Part shown: positions 25,403 through 34,225 of the stretch, piece after piece | How the letters are laid out: each line of letters starts with the position of its first letter | Position numbering within the stretch: position 1 is the stretch's first letter | Source: Flavobacterium sp. YJ01 | GTDB lineage: Bacteria > Bacteroidota > Bacteroidia > Flavobacteriales > Flavobacteriaceae | Reading direction: 5' to 3' | DNA length: 64,000 bases | Assembly: GCF_029320955.1 (NCBI RefSeq) | Contig: NZ_CP119757.1 | Coordinates: forward strand, 2,728,001 to 2,792,000 | Position numbers and translations under genes: made by a program | The notes under the pieces: generated by a model | The model's database searches: none | The model's input: only the letters and a program-made list of their open reading frames with translations | Told to the model about the DNA's origin: nothing

Positions 25403-25442
25403 ACAAATGTGCTTATCGGCTGATTAGACCAAGCACATTTGT
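25403..25442 (-). terminator. Hairpin after the DUF4136 gene
   Basis: A perfect 12-bp inverted repeat, ACAAATGTGCTT and AAGCACATTTGT, separated by 16 bases, follows the stop codon by 18 bases. Only four T follow it on the minus strand, so it is a weak or partial terminator. Confidence 0.5.
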
Positions 25443-25460
25443 ATGAATCTTATTTTCAGA

Positions 25461-26039
25461 TTATTTTTTTTCTGCTCCGGGAGGAAAACCGGCTAAGATT
25501 TTATTAATCGCACCATTGATAAACTCTTCTGGATTATCTGGTTTACTGTCTATTTCGGAATTTCCAACTCCTTGCCAAATTAATTTACCTGTTTTTGTTG
25601 ACACAACATCAATTACTAGCGAGCCGTCAACATAATCGTAAGTATTAAATGTTGTATTAGCACCGCCCATCATAGCTCCTCCACCCCAATATCCGTAAGG
25701 ACGATACATTCCTCCATATCCATAAAAATTGGTATTAGAACTAACTGAAGTTTTGTTTTTTAAGATAGAAACTGCATTTACTTTAAAATCTGGATTGTCA
25801 GATTCTGTAAAACCTTTTGCCAACATTTCATTTCGAATTGCTTTTGTTACACGGTCAACATTCAATTGATTAACCTGCCCTTCTTGCGCCTTTAAATCAT
25901 AAACCGCAAAGGTTTTGTATTCACTAAAATTTGCTGAATGGTCATAGTCATTTGTAACCTTTACAGTTGGAGAACAGCTGTAAATTAAACCCAAAAACAA
26001 CATTGGGATGATACGAAGATTTGTTCTTTTAATATTCAT
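25461..26039 (-). CDS. DUF4136 lipoprotein
   Basis: The 192-residue protein has a lipoprotein signal (MNIKRTNLRIIPMLFLGLIYSC) and the DUF4136 pattern: KVTNDYDHSANFSEYKTFAVYD then AIRNEMLAKGFTESDNPDFKVNAV and GSLVIDVVSTKTGKLIWQGVGN. DUF4136 proteins are outer-membrane or periplasmic lipoproteins of unknown function. A glycine/tyrosine-rich loop (YGYGGMYRPYGYWGGG) lies in the middle. It sits between the DUF6515 gene and the AraC-type regulator. Confidence 0.85.
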   Translation of the reverse strand: MNIKRTNLRIIPMLFLGLIYSCSPTVKVTNDYDHSANFSEYKTFAVYDLKAQEGQVNQLNVDRVTKAIRNEMLAKGFTESDNPDFKVNAVSILKNKTSVSSNTNFYGYGGMYRPYGYWGGGAMMGGANTTFNTYDYVDGSLVIDVVSTKTGKLIWQGVGNSEIDSKPDNPEEFINGAINKILAGFPPGAEKK

Positions 26040-26275
26040 CTTTTAAAATTTAAATTAATAATTAAATCAGTTTAACTCGAATGTATTAAAATCTAAAAAA
26101 TCTTGGATGAAGGGCGGAGAAGTTTGTTAACAATTGTTTAATGATTATAATCAACTAGAAAACAACCAATTAACACACTATCAAAGATAAATGATTTTAA
26201 TTAATTAACACAATTAAATAAATAAAATCTTACTTAGTTATTTTTCTGCTTTATCATTCCAAAGACTTGCTATTA

Positions 26276-27028
26276 TTATTTCCCTTGTACAACTACATAG
26301 CTATCCTGTCCGTCTTTAGAAATCGGCTGATAGTATACATTATTGTAAACCATATATTTCTGTCCATCTATATTTTTTTCTTCAGCGCCTTCGGGCAGAT
26401 ACGTGACAACAGCACCAACAGGAGGAGTTACAACCTTATATTTTGTGGTGTCTTTTATGTAATAAGTTCCGCCATAGTAATAATAGTCAACTCCAGAAAC
26501 GGTTATCGTAACATACCCTTTTGGCAATTCTGGAATGGTGGCTCCTAGTGGCGCAGGAACTACTTTGTAACCATCAGATTCTTTTACATAATAAACTCCA
26601 TCATCATAATTGTAACTATTATTTTCAACAGAAATAACTATCGCTGCGGTTGTTAATGTTGTTAAAAAGAATCCAACAGGATACCAAGTTGGCCCCCAAT
26701 AATAAGGAACAAAAGGATGATAAATGTATGGAAACGGCACTGGATAAGGATGAAACGGCGGCGGAGGTGGCAACGGTCTCGGATATGGATGCGGTGGAAT
26801 TGGACGCGGTCCTGGCGGAATTGGTCTTGGTCCTGGTGGAATTGGTCGCGGCCCAGGATTTATTGGTGTTGGATGCGGCATGGGGCGTATTGGCATCGGA
26901 CGAGGCATTACGGCATGTGGCGTAAAATGTCCGAATCGTTGTGCAGTTACAGATTCTGGCATAAGCATCATTACAAATACCGCTACGAGAATCCATGATT
27001 TTATATTTTTTAGTATCGCTAATTTCAT
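26276..27028 (-). CDS. DUF6515 family exported protein with proline-rich tract
   Basis: The 250-residue protein has a signal-like N-terminus (MKLAILKNIKSWILVAVFVMM, cleavage near AQ at 30). It continues with a proline-rich tract at about 40-110 made of PGPRPIPP units, a hydrophobic helix near 115-135 and two or three repeats of a short YYYxGGxYYIKD...YKVVxxPxGAxVxxLPEG module (about 145-245). The module matches DUF6515. The proline-rich part may span the periplasm or cell wall. Role unknown. It lies 19 bases after the DUF2092 gene, so the two are co-transcribed. Confidence 0.8.
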   Translation of the reverse strand: MKLAILKNIKSWILVAVFVMMLMPESVTAQRFGHFTPHAVMPRPMPIRPMPHPTPINPGPRPIPPGPRPIPPGPRPIPPHPYPRPLPPPPPFHPYPVPFPYIYHPFVPYYWGPTWYPVGFFLTTLTTAAIVISVENNSYNYDDGVYYVKESDGYKVVPAPLGATIPELPKGYVTITVSGVDYYYYGGTYYIKDTTKYKVVTPPVGAVVTYLPEGAEEKNIDGQKYMVYNNVYYQPISKDGQDSYVVVQGK

Positions 27029-27047
27029 GACAAAGAATTTACAATGA

Positions 27048-27788
27048 TTATTTTTTTTCTTCTCTCGGCTGTAATTTTATTTTGGAAGCTTTTGGCGGAA
27101 TCGAAAATTCGAACATATAATCTGAAAAATCAGGATTTACAATCCAATCTTTATAAACTGCTTCGTATTGCGGTTTATCTTTATCATTGGTGTAAACAAT
27201 AGCCATTTTAATGGGCAGGAAATTATCATCGTTTCCGATCCAGAATTGAAAACTTTTGTTTTTGTCTTTTCCTGCAATATGAAAACATTCTTTGTCGTCA
27301 ATGATCGTTTTTCCTAAATACATTAATGTTCCCTGTTCCGATTTTAAATCATCCAGAAATGTTTCATAAAAAAAATCTGCGGCGGGAAATTCAATACCGA
27401 ACTTTTTGCTAGTTTCATCAATGGTTTGGATAACCGATTTTGGAGCATCGGTAACTGCATAAGTATTATTATCGAATGAATAATAATAAAGCGTCTTTCC
27501 GTTGTACCATAAACTTCTGTTTCCTTTATCGCCAGATGATGTAATTTTCATTTTATCTGGAAATTTCATTGAAACTTTTTCGTTTATAGAATGTTTTATT
27601 AAACCTAGAGATTCGTTATAAATATCATAAGTCATTACAGCTTTAAAGCTGCATGATTTTATATATTGTAATGATTCTGTCGTTCGTCCTAAAATATAAA
27701 CAGCAGCAGAATCTATACGTTGCGTCTGACTTTGCGTTGTAATTGCCATTATCAGAAAACCAATTAGTAACATAAATTTTCTATTCAT
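27048..27788 (-). CDS. DUF2092 periplasmic protein
   Basis: The 246-residue protein has a signal peptide (MNRKFMLLIGFLIMAITTQSQ). The rest matches DUF2092: SAAVYILGRTTESLQYIKSCSFKAVMTYDIYN, KMKITSSGDKGNRSLWYNGKTLYYYSFDNNTYA, and IIDDKECFHIAGKDKNKSFQFWIGNDDNFLPIKMAI. These resemble LolA/LolB-type half-barrels, so lipid or lipoprotein carriage is conceivable but unproven. The gene follows DUF2252 by 28 bases and precedes DUF6515 by 19. Confidence 0.8.
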   Translation of the reverse strand: MNRKFMLLIGFLIMAITTQSQTQRIDSAAVYILGRTTESLQYIKSCSFKAVMTYDIYNESLGLIKHSINEKVSMKFPDKMKITSSGDKGNRSLWYNGKTLYYYSFDNNTYAVTDAPKSVIQTIDETSKKFGIEFPAADFFYETFLDDLKSEQGTLMYLGKTIIDDKECFHIAGKDKNKSFQFWIGNDDNFLPIKMAIVYTNDKDKPQYEAVYKDWIVNPDFSDYMFEFSIPPKASKIKLQPREEKK

Positions 27789-27816
27789 ACTAACTCTTTT
27801 TAAATCTTTACTAAAA

Positions 27817-29217
27817 TTATATTTCTGTCGAAATTGGCAGTCTTCCTTCTTTTACAGCTTCGACGAGTTTGTTGTAATCCAATTCATTTTGATGCGCATA
27901 AGAAATCGAGAATTTAGAAATCGCATTTGCAAATTCATTATTATTTCCAATATAACCTGACAACATCGACGGATCGCCTGATCTTGCGTGCGCTCGTGCA
28001 AGCGCCCAACCGCAAGCTTTGGCATAATCTCCCATGTTTTCTGCTTTCATAATTTCGATAACGGGTTTTATCTTAGCATCTCGAAGCTGACGGATATAAA
28101 AAAATCTTCCTCTGTCATCATTTGTCCATCCTAAAAACATATCCGAAGCAGATTGCATTAATTTTTGTCCCATTACAATTCGCTCACCTTGATGTTTGTA
28201 TTTAGGTTTATTTTTTACATTGGATTCCAAAACACTATGTCTGGCTTCTTTAAACTGTAAAAAAATCGGTTCTCCAGTTGCCGACATTAATAAACTGATG
28301 CCACACAAAGTTCCAACACTTCCTACACCTACAACTTTAATGGCAAAGTCATGCATGGTATATCGGCTTAATAAAACCTGTTTGTCTTCTGGAAGCGATT
28401 CTACATAACGTTTATGAATAATTTTGGCTTCTCTTAATGTATAATTTTCATCGGTTCCTGATGGATGATAAATCAGCGGTGGATCATCTTTTATTTTGGC
28501 TCGAACTCCGTCATGATAGGTCATTTTTGCAAATTCTTTTTCATGAGCAGTAGATTCGGCTGCTTTTTTAATTCGTTTTTGCTGAAACTCTTTTAATTCC
28601 TCATCTTTTCCTAATTCAATAAGTTGCGTTAAATCTAGATCTGCATACCAAATTTGCAATGCCGATAATTTGCTGTATTCGAGCATATGTCTTTTATAGC
28701 TATCTGCGACATGCCAAGCAAATTCTTTACAATCTTTGTTAGAAAATTTTCTCCACTTCCCTGCAATTGCAAAACTTACGGCTAGTCTTTTAACATCCCA
28801 TTCCCACGGCCCGTGAAAAGTTTCATCAAAATCATTAATATCAAAAACGAGTTTGCGTTCTGGAGTTGCAAATCCTCCAAAATTCATTAAATGACAATCT
28901 CCGCATAGCTGTAATTGCATTCCAGTGTTTGGAGTGTTTGCCAAATCGGCCGCCATAATTGCCGCAGCACCTCTATAAAAAGCAAAAGGCGATTCGATCA
29001 TTCTTCTATATCGAATAGGCAACAAATCTTCTATTCTACCAACACTAGTTTTGATCAAAATAGCAATTGGATCTTCTCGGTCTTCTGATGGCTTCCATTC
29101 CTGATGAGAAGAACGAGGCACAGTTTTCCTAATCGCCGCACCTTTGTCATAACGCTCTGCTTTTGATGCTAATGGATCATAAAAGTTATCGGTACTATTT
29201 GTTGCTTTTTCGGTCAT
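27817..29217 (-). CDS. DUF2252 domain-containing protein
   Basis: The 466-residue protein has no signal peptide. It has the kinase-like DUF2252 signature QLCGDCHLMNFGGFATPERK then VFDINDFDETFHGPWEWDVKRLAVSF at about 110-155. The HxxN and DxND elements are where aminoglycoside-phosphotransferase-like kinases bind metal and phosphate, so a small-molecule kinase is plausible but undemonstrated. Unlike most neighbours in this cluster it appears to be cytosolic. It follows the DUF1254 gene by 11 bases. Confidence 0.85.
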   Translation of the reverse strand: MTEKATNSTDNFYDPLASKAERYDKGAAIRKTVPRSSHQEWKPSEDREDPIAILIKTSVGRIEDLLPIRYRRMIESPFAFYRGAAAIMAADLANTPNTGMQLQLCGDCHLMNFGGFATPERKLVFDINDFDETFHGPWEWDVKRLAVSFAIAGKWRKFSNKDCKEFAWHVADSYKRHMLEYSKLSALQIWYADLDLTQLIELGKDEELKEFQQKRIKKAAESTAHEKEFAKMTYHDGVRAKIKDDPPLIYHPSGTDENYTLREAKIIHKRYVESLPEDKQVLLSRYTMHDFAIKVVGVGSVGTLCGISLLMSATGEPIFLQFKEARHSVLESNVKNKPKYKHQGERIVMGQKLMQSASDMFLGWTNDDRGRFFYIRQLRDAKIKPVIEIMKAENMGDYAKACGWALARAHARSGDPSMLSGYIGNNNEFANAISKFSISYAHQNELDYNKLVEAVKEGRLPISTEI

Positions 29218-29228
29218 AAAAATGAATT

Positions 29229-30638
29229 TTATTTAATCAATTCAGGCTGTGGCGCTTTCCATGTTCCATTTAAAATAGATTCATTTGGTCCATAAATTCG
29301 AATTAAATAATAAAAAGCATTTTTAGGAGCAGGAAGCCAATTGGATTCTTTTCCTTTAGGCACTTCATTTTGAATGTAAATATTTAGGTCTCCATTCGGT
29401 TCATATTTCAACCCTGTAGTTCTGTCTCCAATCGAATATCTGTTTATTGGATTATTAACCAGATAACGGCTAGGCAATTCGTACAATGTTATACTCCAGA
29501 AATATTTTGCCGGTGGCGTTTGTCCTTTTGGAAATCGAATAACATATTTATTTTTTCCAGATAAAATAGCATTCTCTTTGTCTGTTCTTGTTCCAATATA
29601 AATGGCTTCTTGTTTTGTGTTTCCATATAATCCTGCTGCGGCACCTAGAGCTCTTTTGGTAAAGTCGCCATTTAGTTCCTCTCTTGTTCCAAATAAGTCG
29701 GTTGCATTGGTGAGCTTGTTAGCGCCATCTTCCAATTCTTTTCCTGCCTCTTGAACACCTTCATTGATTGCTTTTAGAACTTCTGGCGAATAATTTTTAG
29801 CATCAAATTCTTTTCCTGGAACAAGTCCGATTTTGGCTAATTTGATTCTCAAATCTGTTTCTGCATTATTTGGAGATGTATATTGAAGTAAATTACTTCC
29901 CAAACCTATAAATTCTGCAGAAGCTAAATCTGTTTGTTTAAATGCTGGAAATTGTTGAGCATATTTTTTTTGTGCTGGGGCTGTCGTTTTTGAAAATTCA
30001 TGCCAAGTAGTAATCTTATATTGAGCCTGTATTTTTTTTACATTTTCAATATCTCCTGCCGCCATTTTTAATTCTGTTCTTCCTAATAAAGTAACTAGAT
30101 TAGTTTCTGACTGAATTACTTTATCAATTCCGTTTGGTTTTTCGCCTTTCCAATCTGGCCCAGCAATTAAATATTTACCTGCTTTATCTCCTGTTGCCCG
30201 ACTGCCTACATAAGCGAAATTGAAAGTGTTTAAGTCTATAAACTGAAAAGAATAATATCTGTTTAAAATCTCTGGTACTTCTAAAACAACAGGTTCGTCT
30301 GAAAGATTTAAAATTGCCCAAGAATATGGCGTATCATTATTTGGTGTAACTACCGCTGTATCTTTAGGTGTAAAAATCTTATCGTAATGTTTAAATTTAT
30401 TAAATCCTCCTGCGTAATCTGGATAGTTTTTGTCCAAAGCATACAAACGCATTGTTCTGTAATTCATTGCCAGCGGAAAAATATAAGTCCACGCTTCTTT
30501 TGCGATTGCCTTTGCAGAATCTGCCGATTTTGTGATTGCTATGTTTGTTGTTATTTCGCTTACAGTTGTTATATTTTCTTTCTTTTTACAAGAAAAAACA
30601 GCAAGAAAAACGAATGTTAAAAACAAGATTTTTTTCAT
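29229..30638 (-). CDS. DUF1254/DUF1214 lipoprotein (second copy)
   Basis: The 469-residue lipoprotein has the signal MKKILFLTFVFLAVFSCKKK with lipid-modified Cys17. The N-terminal DUF1254 region spans about 35-190 (YPDYAGGFNKFKHYDKIFTPKDTAVVTPNNDTPYSWAILNLSDEPV) and the C-terminal DUF1214 jelly-roll about 330-465, with PPAKYFWSITLYELPSRYLVNNPINRYSIGD. DUF1254 proteins are exported and of unknown activity. The paralogous gene lies 21 bases upstream; the two share the architecture but are divergent in sequence, so they may form a pair. Confidence 0.9.
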   Translation of the reverse strand: MKKILFLTFVFLAVFSCKKKENITTVSEITTNIAITKSADSAKAIAKEAWTYIFPLAMNYRTMRLYALDKNYPDYAGGFNKFKHYDKIFTPKDTAVVTPNNDTPYSWAILNLSDEPVVLEVPEILNRYYSFQFIDLNTFNFAYVGSRATGDKAGKYLIAGPDWKGEKPNGIDKVIQSETNLVTLLGRTELKMAAGDIENVKKIQAQYKITTWHEFSKTTAPAQKKYAQQFPAFKQTDLASAEFIGLGSNLLQYTSPNNAETDLRIKLAKIGLVPGKEFDAKNYSPEVLKAINEGVQEAGKELEDGANKLTNATDLFGTREELNGDFTKRALGAAAGLYGNTKQEAIYIGTRTDKENAILSGKNKYVIRFPKGQTPPAKYFWSITLYELPSRYLVNNPINRYSIGDRTTGLKYEPNGDLNIYIQNEVPKGKESNWLPAPKNAFYYLIRIYGPNESILNGTWKAPQPELIK

Positions 30639-30659
30639 TTTGAATATTTTTAAATTGCT

Positions 30660-32132
30660 CTATTTTATTTCTTTTATATCATCCATTTTCCAGCTTTTAT
30701 CAAAGTAAGCGGTTGTTGGTCCGTAAAAACGCATATAAGTAAACCAATGTTTTCCTGGTAAAGTCTGAACCCAATTTTTCTCTTTTCCTGCTGGGGCTTT
30801 TGGTCCGAAATATAAATCGACAGAACCATCCGTATTTTTTATCAAATCTTTACGCGAAGACAAATCAGCATTTTTTTGAGGATTATCAATCAAGCATCTT
30901 GTTGCAGAATCGTAAACCGTAATCGACCAAAAATTAACTGCTGGCGGATTTGCTGGAATATTTAAAGTATAGTTTTTTGAGCCATCTAACCAATTTCCGT
31001 TATTATCAAAATAAGCCCCTAAATAGGCTTGACCTACATTTGGTATTTTGGTCATCATAGCTTTTGAATAAGTAACTGCTTCGTAGAAATAAGATGATCT
31101 TTCGAAAAACTCATCATAATTGGCTGTACGTTGAGAAGGATCTGAAAGAATCATAACATAATCCCATTTTTTATCTGGCCAATGTTTAACATCTGCAAAA
31201 CGTTTTTCAAAAGAGTTTGCCATTGCCATTTGCTGTCCTTTTTCGGCTGAAGCAATTAAAATTTTCTTCTGACGTTCGTCTGGTGCAAAAGGTTTTCCTT
31301 TTTCGATGCCTAGATTTTTAAGCCATGCCATAAAAAAGCGGTCGCGTTCTTCTACAGGTTCGTCTTGCAAAATAGCATGAAGACGTTCCCAATATTTAAT
31401 CCCAGTTGGCTGAATTCCGTACCAATTTTTATCTGCTGGCGGGCTCACAATTTTTGTTGCTATTGGATTTGCTCTTTGTGAGTAAGGATATATTTTAACC
31501 TTTTTTACAAGTTCTTCAGTAACTTTTGGATCAGGATCTAATGTTCTAAAACCAAAAAACATATTTACAGTATAACATGGAATTATGTAATAACCGTCTG
31601 CTTTAAAATCTTTCATTGTTGGCGGAACCAAAACATATTTACCACCTTTTCCCTTGTCTGGTCCCATTTCACCAATGGTTGCTTGCTCTCTCTGCCAGAA
31701 ATCAGCAAGTCCTCCAGCAGTTCGGCCGGCGGGCATTTCTATAACTGTTGGACCATTTGCTTTTAAATCTATAAAAGACATGACATAAGGAGTTGTAGCA
31801 TTTGCTGTCAAAATTCCTAATCTGTCATGATAGGAGTTGTACAACACAAGATCATTGCTTGTGGCATTGAATGCTTTATAATGTTGGTGCTGCCATTCGG
31901 CGAAAGCCACAATTGGAAGTCCCCACAAATAACATTGCGTTGCCTGCTGAAAATCCATTTCGTCAAACAATAAAGGAATCGATTCTTTTGACGGCAAATC
32001 ACCATCCATTTTTATTTCTGAACTGGATTGCGCAACTGTTTTTGAATCTGGATTTTTTATAGTTGATTCTTTGCATCCGAAATTTAATAGTAAAGAAATT
32101 AGAGCTAAAATTACAAGGCATTTACTTTTCAT
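30660..32132 (-). CDS. DUF1254/DUF1214 lipoprotein (first copy)
   Basis: The 490-residue lipoprotein has the signal MKSKCLVILALISLLLNFGC with Cys20. The DUF1254 part contains LTANATTPYVMSFIDLKANGPTVIEMPAGRTAGG (about 110-145) and the DUF1214 part PPAVNFWSITVYDSATRCLIDNPQKN (about 410-440) followed by DGSVDLYFGPKAPAGKEKNW. It is followed by a second DUF1254 gene. Function is unknown; similar pairs occur next to arylsulfatase and HAD genes in other bacteria, from general recollection. Confidence 0.9.
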   Translation of the reverse strand: MKSKCLVILALISLLLNFGCKESTIKNPDSKTVAQSSSEIKMDGDLPSKESIPLLFDEMDFQQATQCYLWGLPIVAFAEWQHQHYKAFNATSNDLVLYNSYHDRLGILTANATTPYVMSFIDLKANGPTVIEMPAGRTAGGLADFWQREQATIGEMGPDKGKGGKYVLVPPTMKDFKADGYYIIPCYTVNMFFGFRTLDPDPKVTEELVKKVKIYPYSQRANPIATKIVSPPADKNWYGIQPTGIKYWERLHAILQDEPVEERDRFFMAWLKNLGIEKGKPFAPDERQKKILIASAEKGQQMAMANSFEKRFADVKHWPDKKWDYVMILSDPSQRTANYDEFFERSSYFYEAVTYSKAMMTKIPNVGQAYLGAYFDNNGNWLDGSKNYTLNIPANPPAVNFWSITVYDSATRCLIDNPQKNADLSSRKDLIKNTDGSVDLYFGPKAPAGKEKNWVQTLPGKHWFTYMRFYGPTTAYFDKSWKMDDIKEIK

Positions 32133-32279
32133 ACTATATCTTTTTATGGTTTTAAATCATTTGAAATTAATCCCCAAAAAACCGTTTCATTTTTCTTTAG
32201 AGGCTTAAAACAATAAGACCAAGGTGAAATTATTTCGTAAAAAATATGAGAATTATTTTATTTAAAACTTCTTATAAAA

Positions 32280-33080
32280 CTACTGCGGGAATATAAAAGC
32301 CACAACCGCTCTTAATCCCCAATCTGGTTTAATAGATTGGTGTCCAACAACAGGAATTAAAGGCATAACAGCAAATTGCATGGTCTGACCGCCTAATTTT
32401 GTAATTGCACCAACATTAGGACTAATTGTAACGAGAGTTGTATTTCCTTGCCAGTTTTGAGTAATTTCTGAAGTAACTCCTAAACTTGCACCACTTTTAT
32501 AACTATGTGTTAGAAATATTTGCGTGTAAAACTGGTTGAAATCTGCTCGATCGGAAGCTCCAGCAACAGACCAAATTTGATTAGCCAAAAAACCTATAGA
32601 AAGACCTTTTCCTTGATGCATTACCAAAACACTTGGTCCTATTCCAAATTTTTCTGTTCCTAAAAATTTTTCTGTAGCAGTAGGCACCAAAAAAGCGGGG
32701 CCGGCTCCAAAGATGATTCCTTTTGTTTTAGGAGCAAAAAAAGCTGTTACTGTTGCATCGCTTAAACCAAATTCGTGTGTGTTTTCGCCTGTGACATCTT
32801 GCTGATCAACAACTGGAAGAATATAACGCGTAATTAAATTTAGATTTTCGCTTAATTTAAAAGGAACAACGGGCTGTATGTTAATCTGATATTTTATTCC
32901 ATTGTATGGACCAATTCCATAAGTAAGATTATTTTGGAGCGGAACACTAATTAAACTTGCCACAGGATTTGCCATTTTATCGGCAAGTTCTTGCGCACTA
33001 CTTCCTGCTTTTGACGCTTCTTCTTGAGCAGAAATTGTAAAAGTGAAAAGAGTTAATATTGCTAAAAAAATATGTTTCAT
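32280..33080 (-). CDS. Outer-membrane beta-barrel protein, transporter-like
   Basis: The 266-residue protein has a signal peptide (MKHIFLAILTLFTFTISAQ). The motif ANPVASLISVPLQNNLTYGIGPYNGIKYQINIQPVVPF followed by amphipathic strands to VVAFIFPQ is typical of a barrel group that databases often label, wrongly, as neuromedin U. It may be an outer-membrane channel. It lies between the DUF1254 genes and the HAD lipoprotein in the same direction, so a role in the same pathway is likely. Confidence 0.75.
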   Translation of the reverse strand: MKHIFLAILTLFTFTISAQEEASKAGSSAQELADKMANPVASLISVPLQNNLTYGIGPYNGIKYQINIQPVVPFKLSENLNLITRYILPVVDQQDVTGENTHEFGLSDATVTAFFAPKTKGIIFGAGPAFLVPTATEKFLGTEKFGIGPSVLVMHQGKGLSIGFLANQIWSVAGASDRADFNQFYTQIFLTHSYKSGASLGVTSEITQNWQGNTTLVTISPNVGAITKLGGQTMQFAVMPLIPVVGHQSIKPDWGLRAVVAFIFPQ

Positions 33081-33147
33081 GTGGCTTAAATTTATTTGTT
33101 AAAAAACTTCATTCTCAAACCATTATATTGTCACAACTCTCTTTCAT

Positions 33148-34161
33148 TTAGTCTGCAAAAACCTTTTTCCAATCTTCTTTCATGTCGATAACATGGTATT
33201 TGTTTTTTGCTGCTGTATTGAGTGATAAATTATCTTTTTCTTGATAATTGTATTCTCGTATTGAATCATTATGATTTACAAGCATTTGAAACGAAGGATA
33301 TTTACTTCCTTGGGAATATTTTAGCATGGCAAGATCTCCTGCTCCGCCTTCATTTCCGCAAGCGAAAACAGGTCGCTGTCCAATATGCAATTGAATGCTT
33401 ACAGGTTTTCCTTCTTTATCATTAAATAAATCTAAAGCTGGTTCTCTCAATACTACATTTTTTTCTGGATCGTATTTGTATTTAAAAGAAGTTCCGACAA
33501 CTTGTTCTTTTGGAATACCGTAAAAATCTTCAGAAATTCCTCTAACCACTTCTATTGTTCCGCCTGTTACAATAAATGTTTTAAATCCGTTGGCACGCAG
33601 ATAATTAAGCAATTCCAATTGAGGTTGGTAACGTATGCTTTTCAGCGCAGTTTCTTTTCCCGGAATTTTTGCGACTTTAAAAAATTCGGCAACAGAAGTT
33701 TCAAATTCATCTTCAGACATTCCTGTATGTGTCGCTGCCACCAATTCGATAAGCGCTTTGTCTCCACCTTTTGCAAAATAGCTTTTATCTTTTTCGAGCA
33801 CTGCTTTAAAGGGTTGTTTTTGAGCTAAAGCAGGATTAGCTTCTACCATTTTTTTTACTCTATAAAAAGCAAATAATTCCTGAACTAAAGGTTTTTCGGC
33901 CCAAAGCGTTCCATCATTATCAAAAGTCGCAATTCTGCTATTTACCGGAATAAAATCAGGACTTCCTTCTTTGGTTACTTTTTCAACATAAGCAATGATG
34001 TCTTTTTTTAGCGCAGTATCATTCCAACTTGGCAACGGATCGCCATTTACAACCGTTTCAGTTTGTTTGCTTTCTGTCGTTGTAGAGGTTGCAGGTTCAG
34101 ATTTTTTACAAGAGAATAAAGATAAAACGACGAATGATAAGATAAATACTCTTTTCTTCAT
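33148..34161 (-). CDS. HAD-superfamily hydrolase, lipoprotein
   Basis: The 337-residue lipoprotein (MKKRVFILSFVVLSLFSCKKS, Cys18) carries the HAD motifs: motif I TFDNDGTLW with Asp81 and Asp83, motif II in KTFIVTGGTIE, and a late motif around FACGNEGGAGDLAMLKYSQG, where Asn and Asp sit in place of the usual GD(x)nD. It is likely a phosphoserine-phosphatase-like phosphatase facing the periplasm. Exported HAD lipoproteins are uncommon. It lies 64 bases after the arylsulfatase gene. Confidence 0.85.
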   Translation of the reverse strand: MKKRVFILSFVVLSLFSCKKSEPATSTTTESKQTETVVNGDPLPSWNDTALKKDIIAYVEKVTKEGSPDFIPVNSRIATFDNDGTLWAEKPLVQELFAFYRVKKMVEANPALAQKQPFKAVLEKDKSYFAKGGDKALIELVAATHTGMSEDEFETSVAEFFKVAKIPGKETALKSIRYQPQLELLNYLRANGFKTFIVTGGTIEVVRGISEDFYGIPKEQVVGTSFKYKYDPEKNVVLREPALDLFNDKEGKPVSIQLHIGQRPVFACGNEGGAGDLAMLKYSQGSKYPSFQMLVNHNDSIREYNYQEKDNLSLNTAAKNKYHVIDMKEDWKKVFAD

Positions 34162-34225
34162 GATGTTTGTATTTTATTGAAAGAGATTCAGGATTTTACG
34201 CCTAAATCTCTTTTGTGATTATTTT

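Noticed and set aside
26625..26998. Low-complexity reading frames rich in Trp/Arg or Ser/Ala/Thr
   Set aside because: They are shadows of the proline-rich tract of the DUF6515 gene in other frames.
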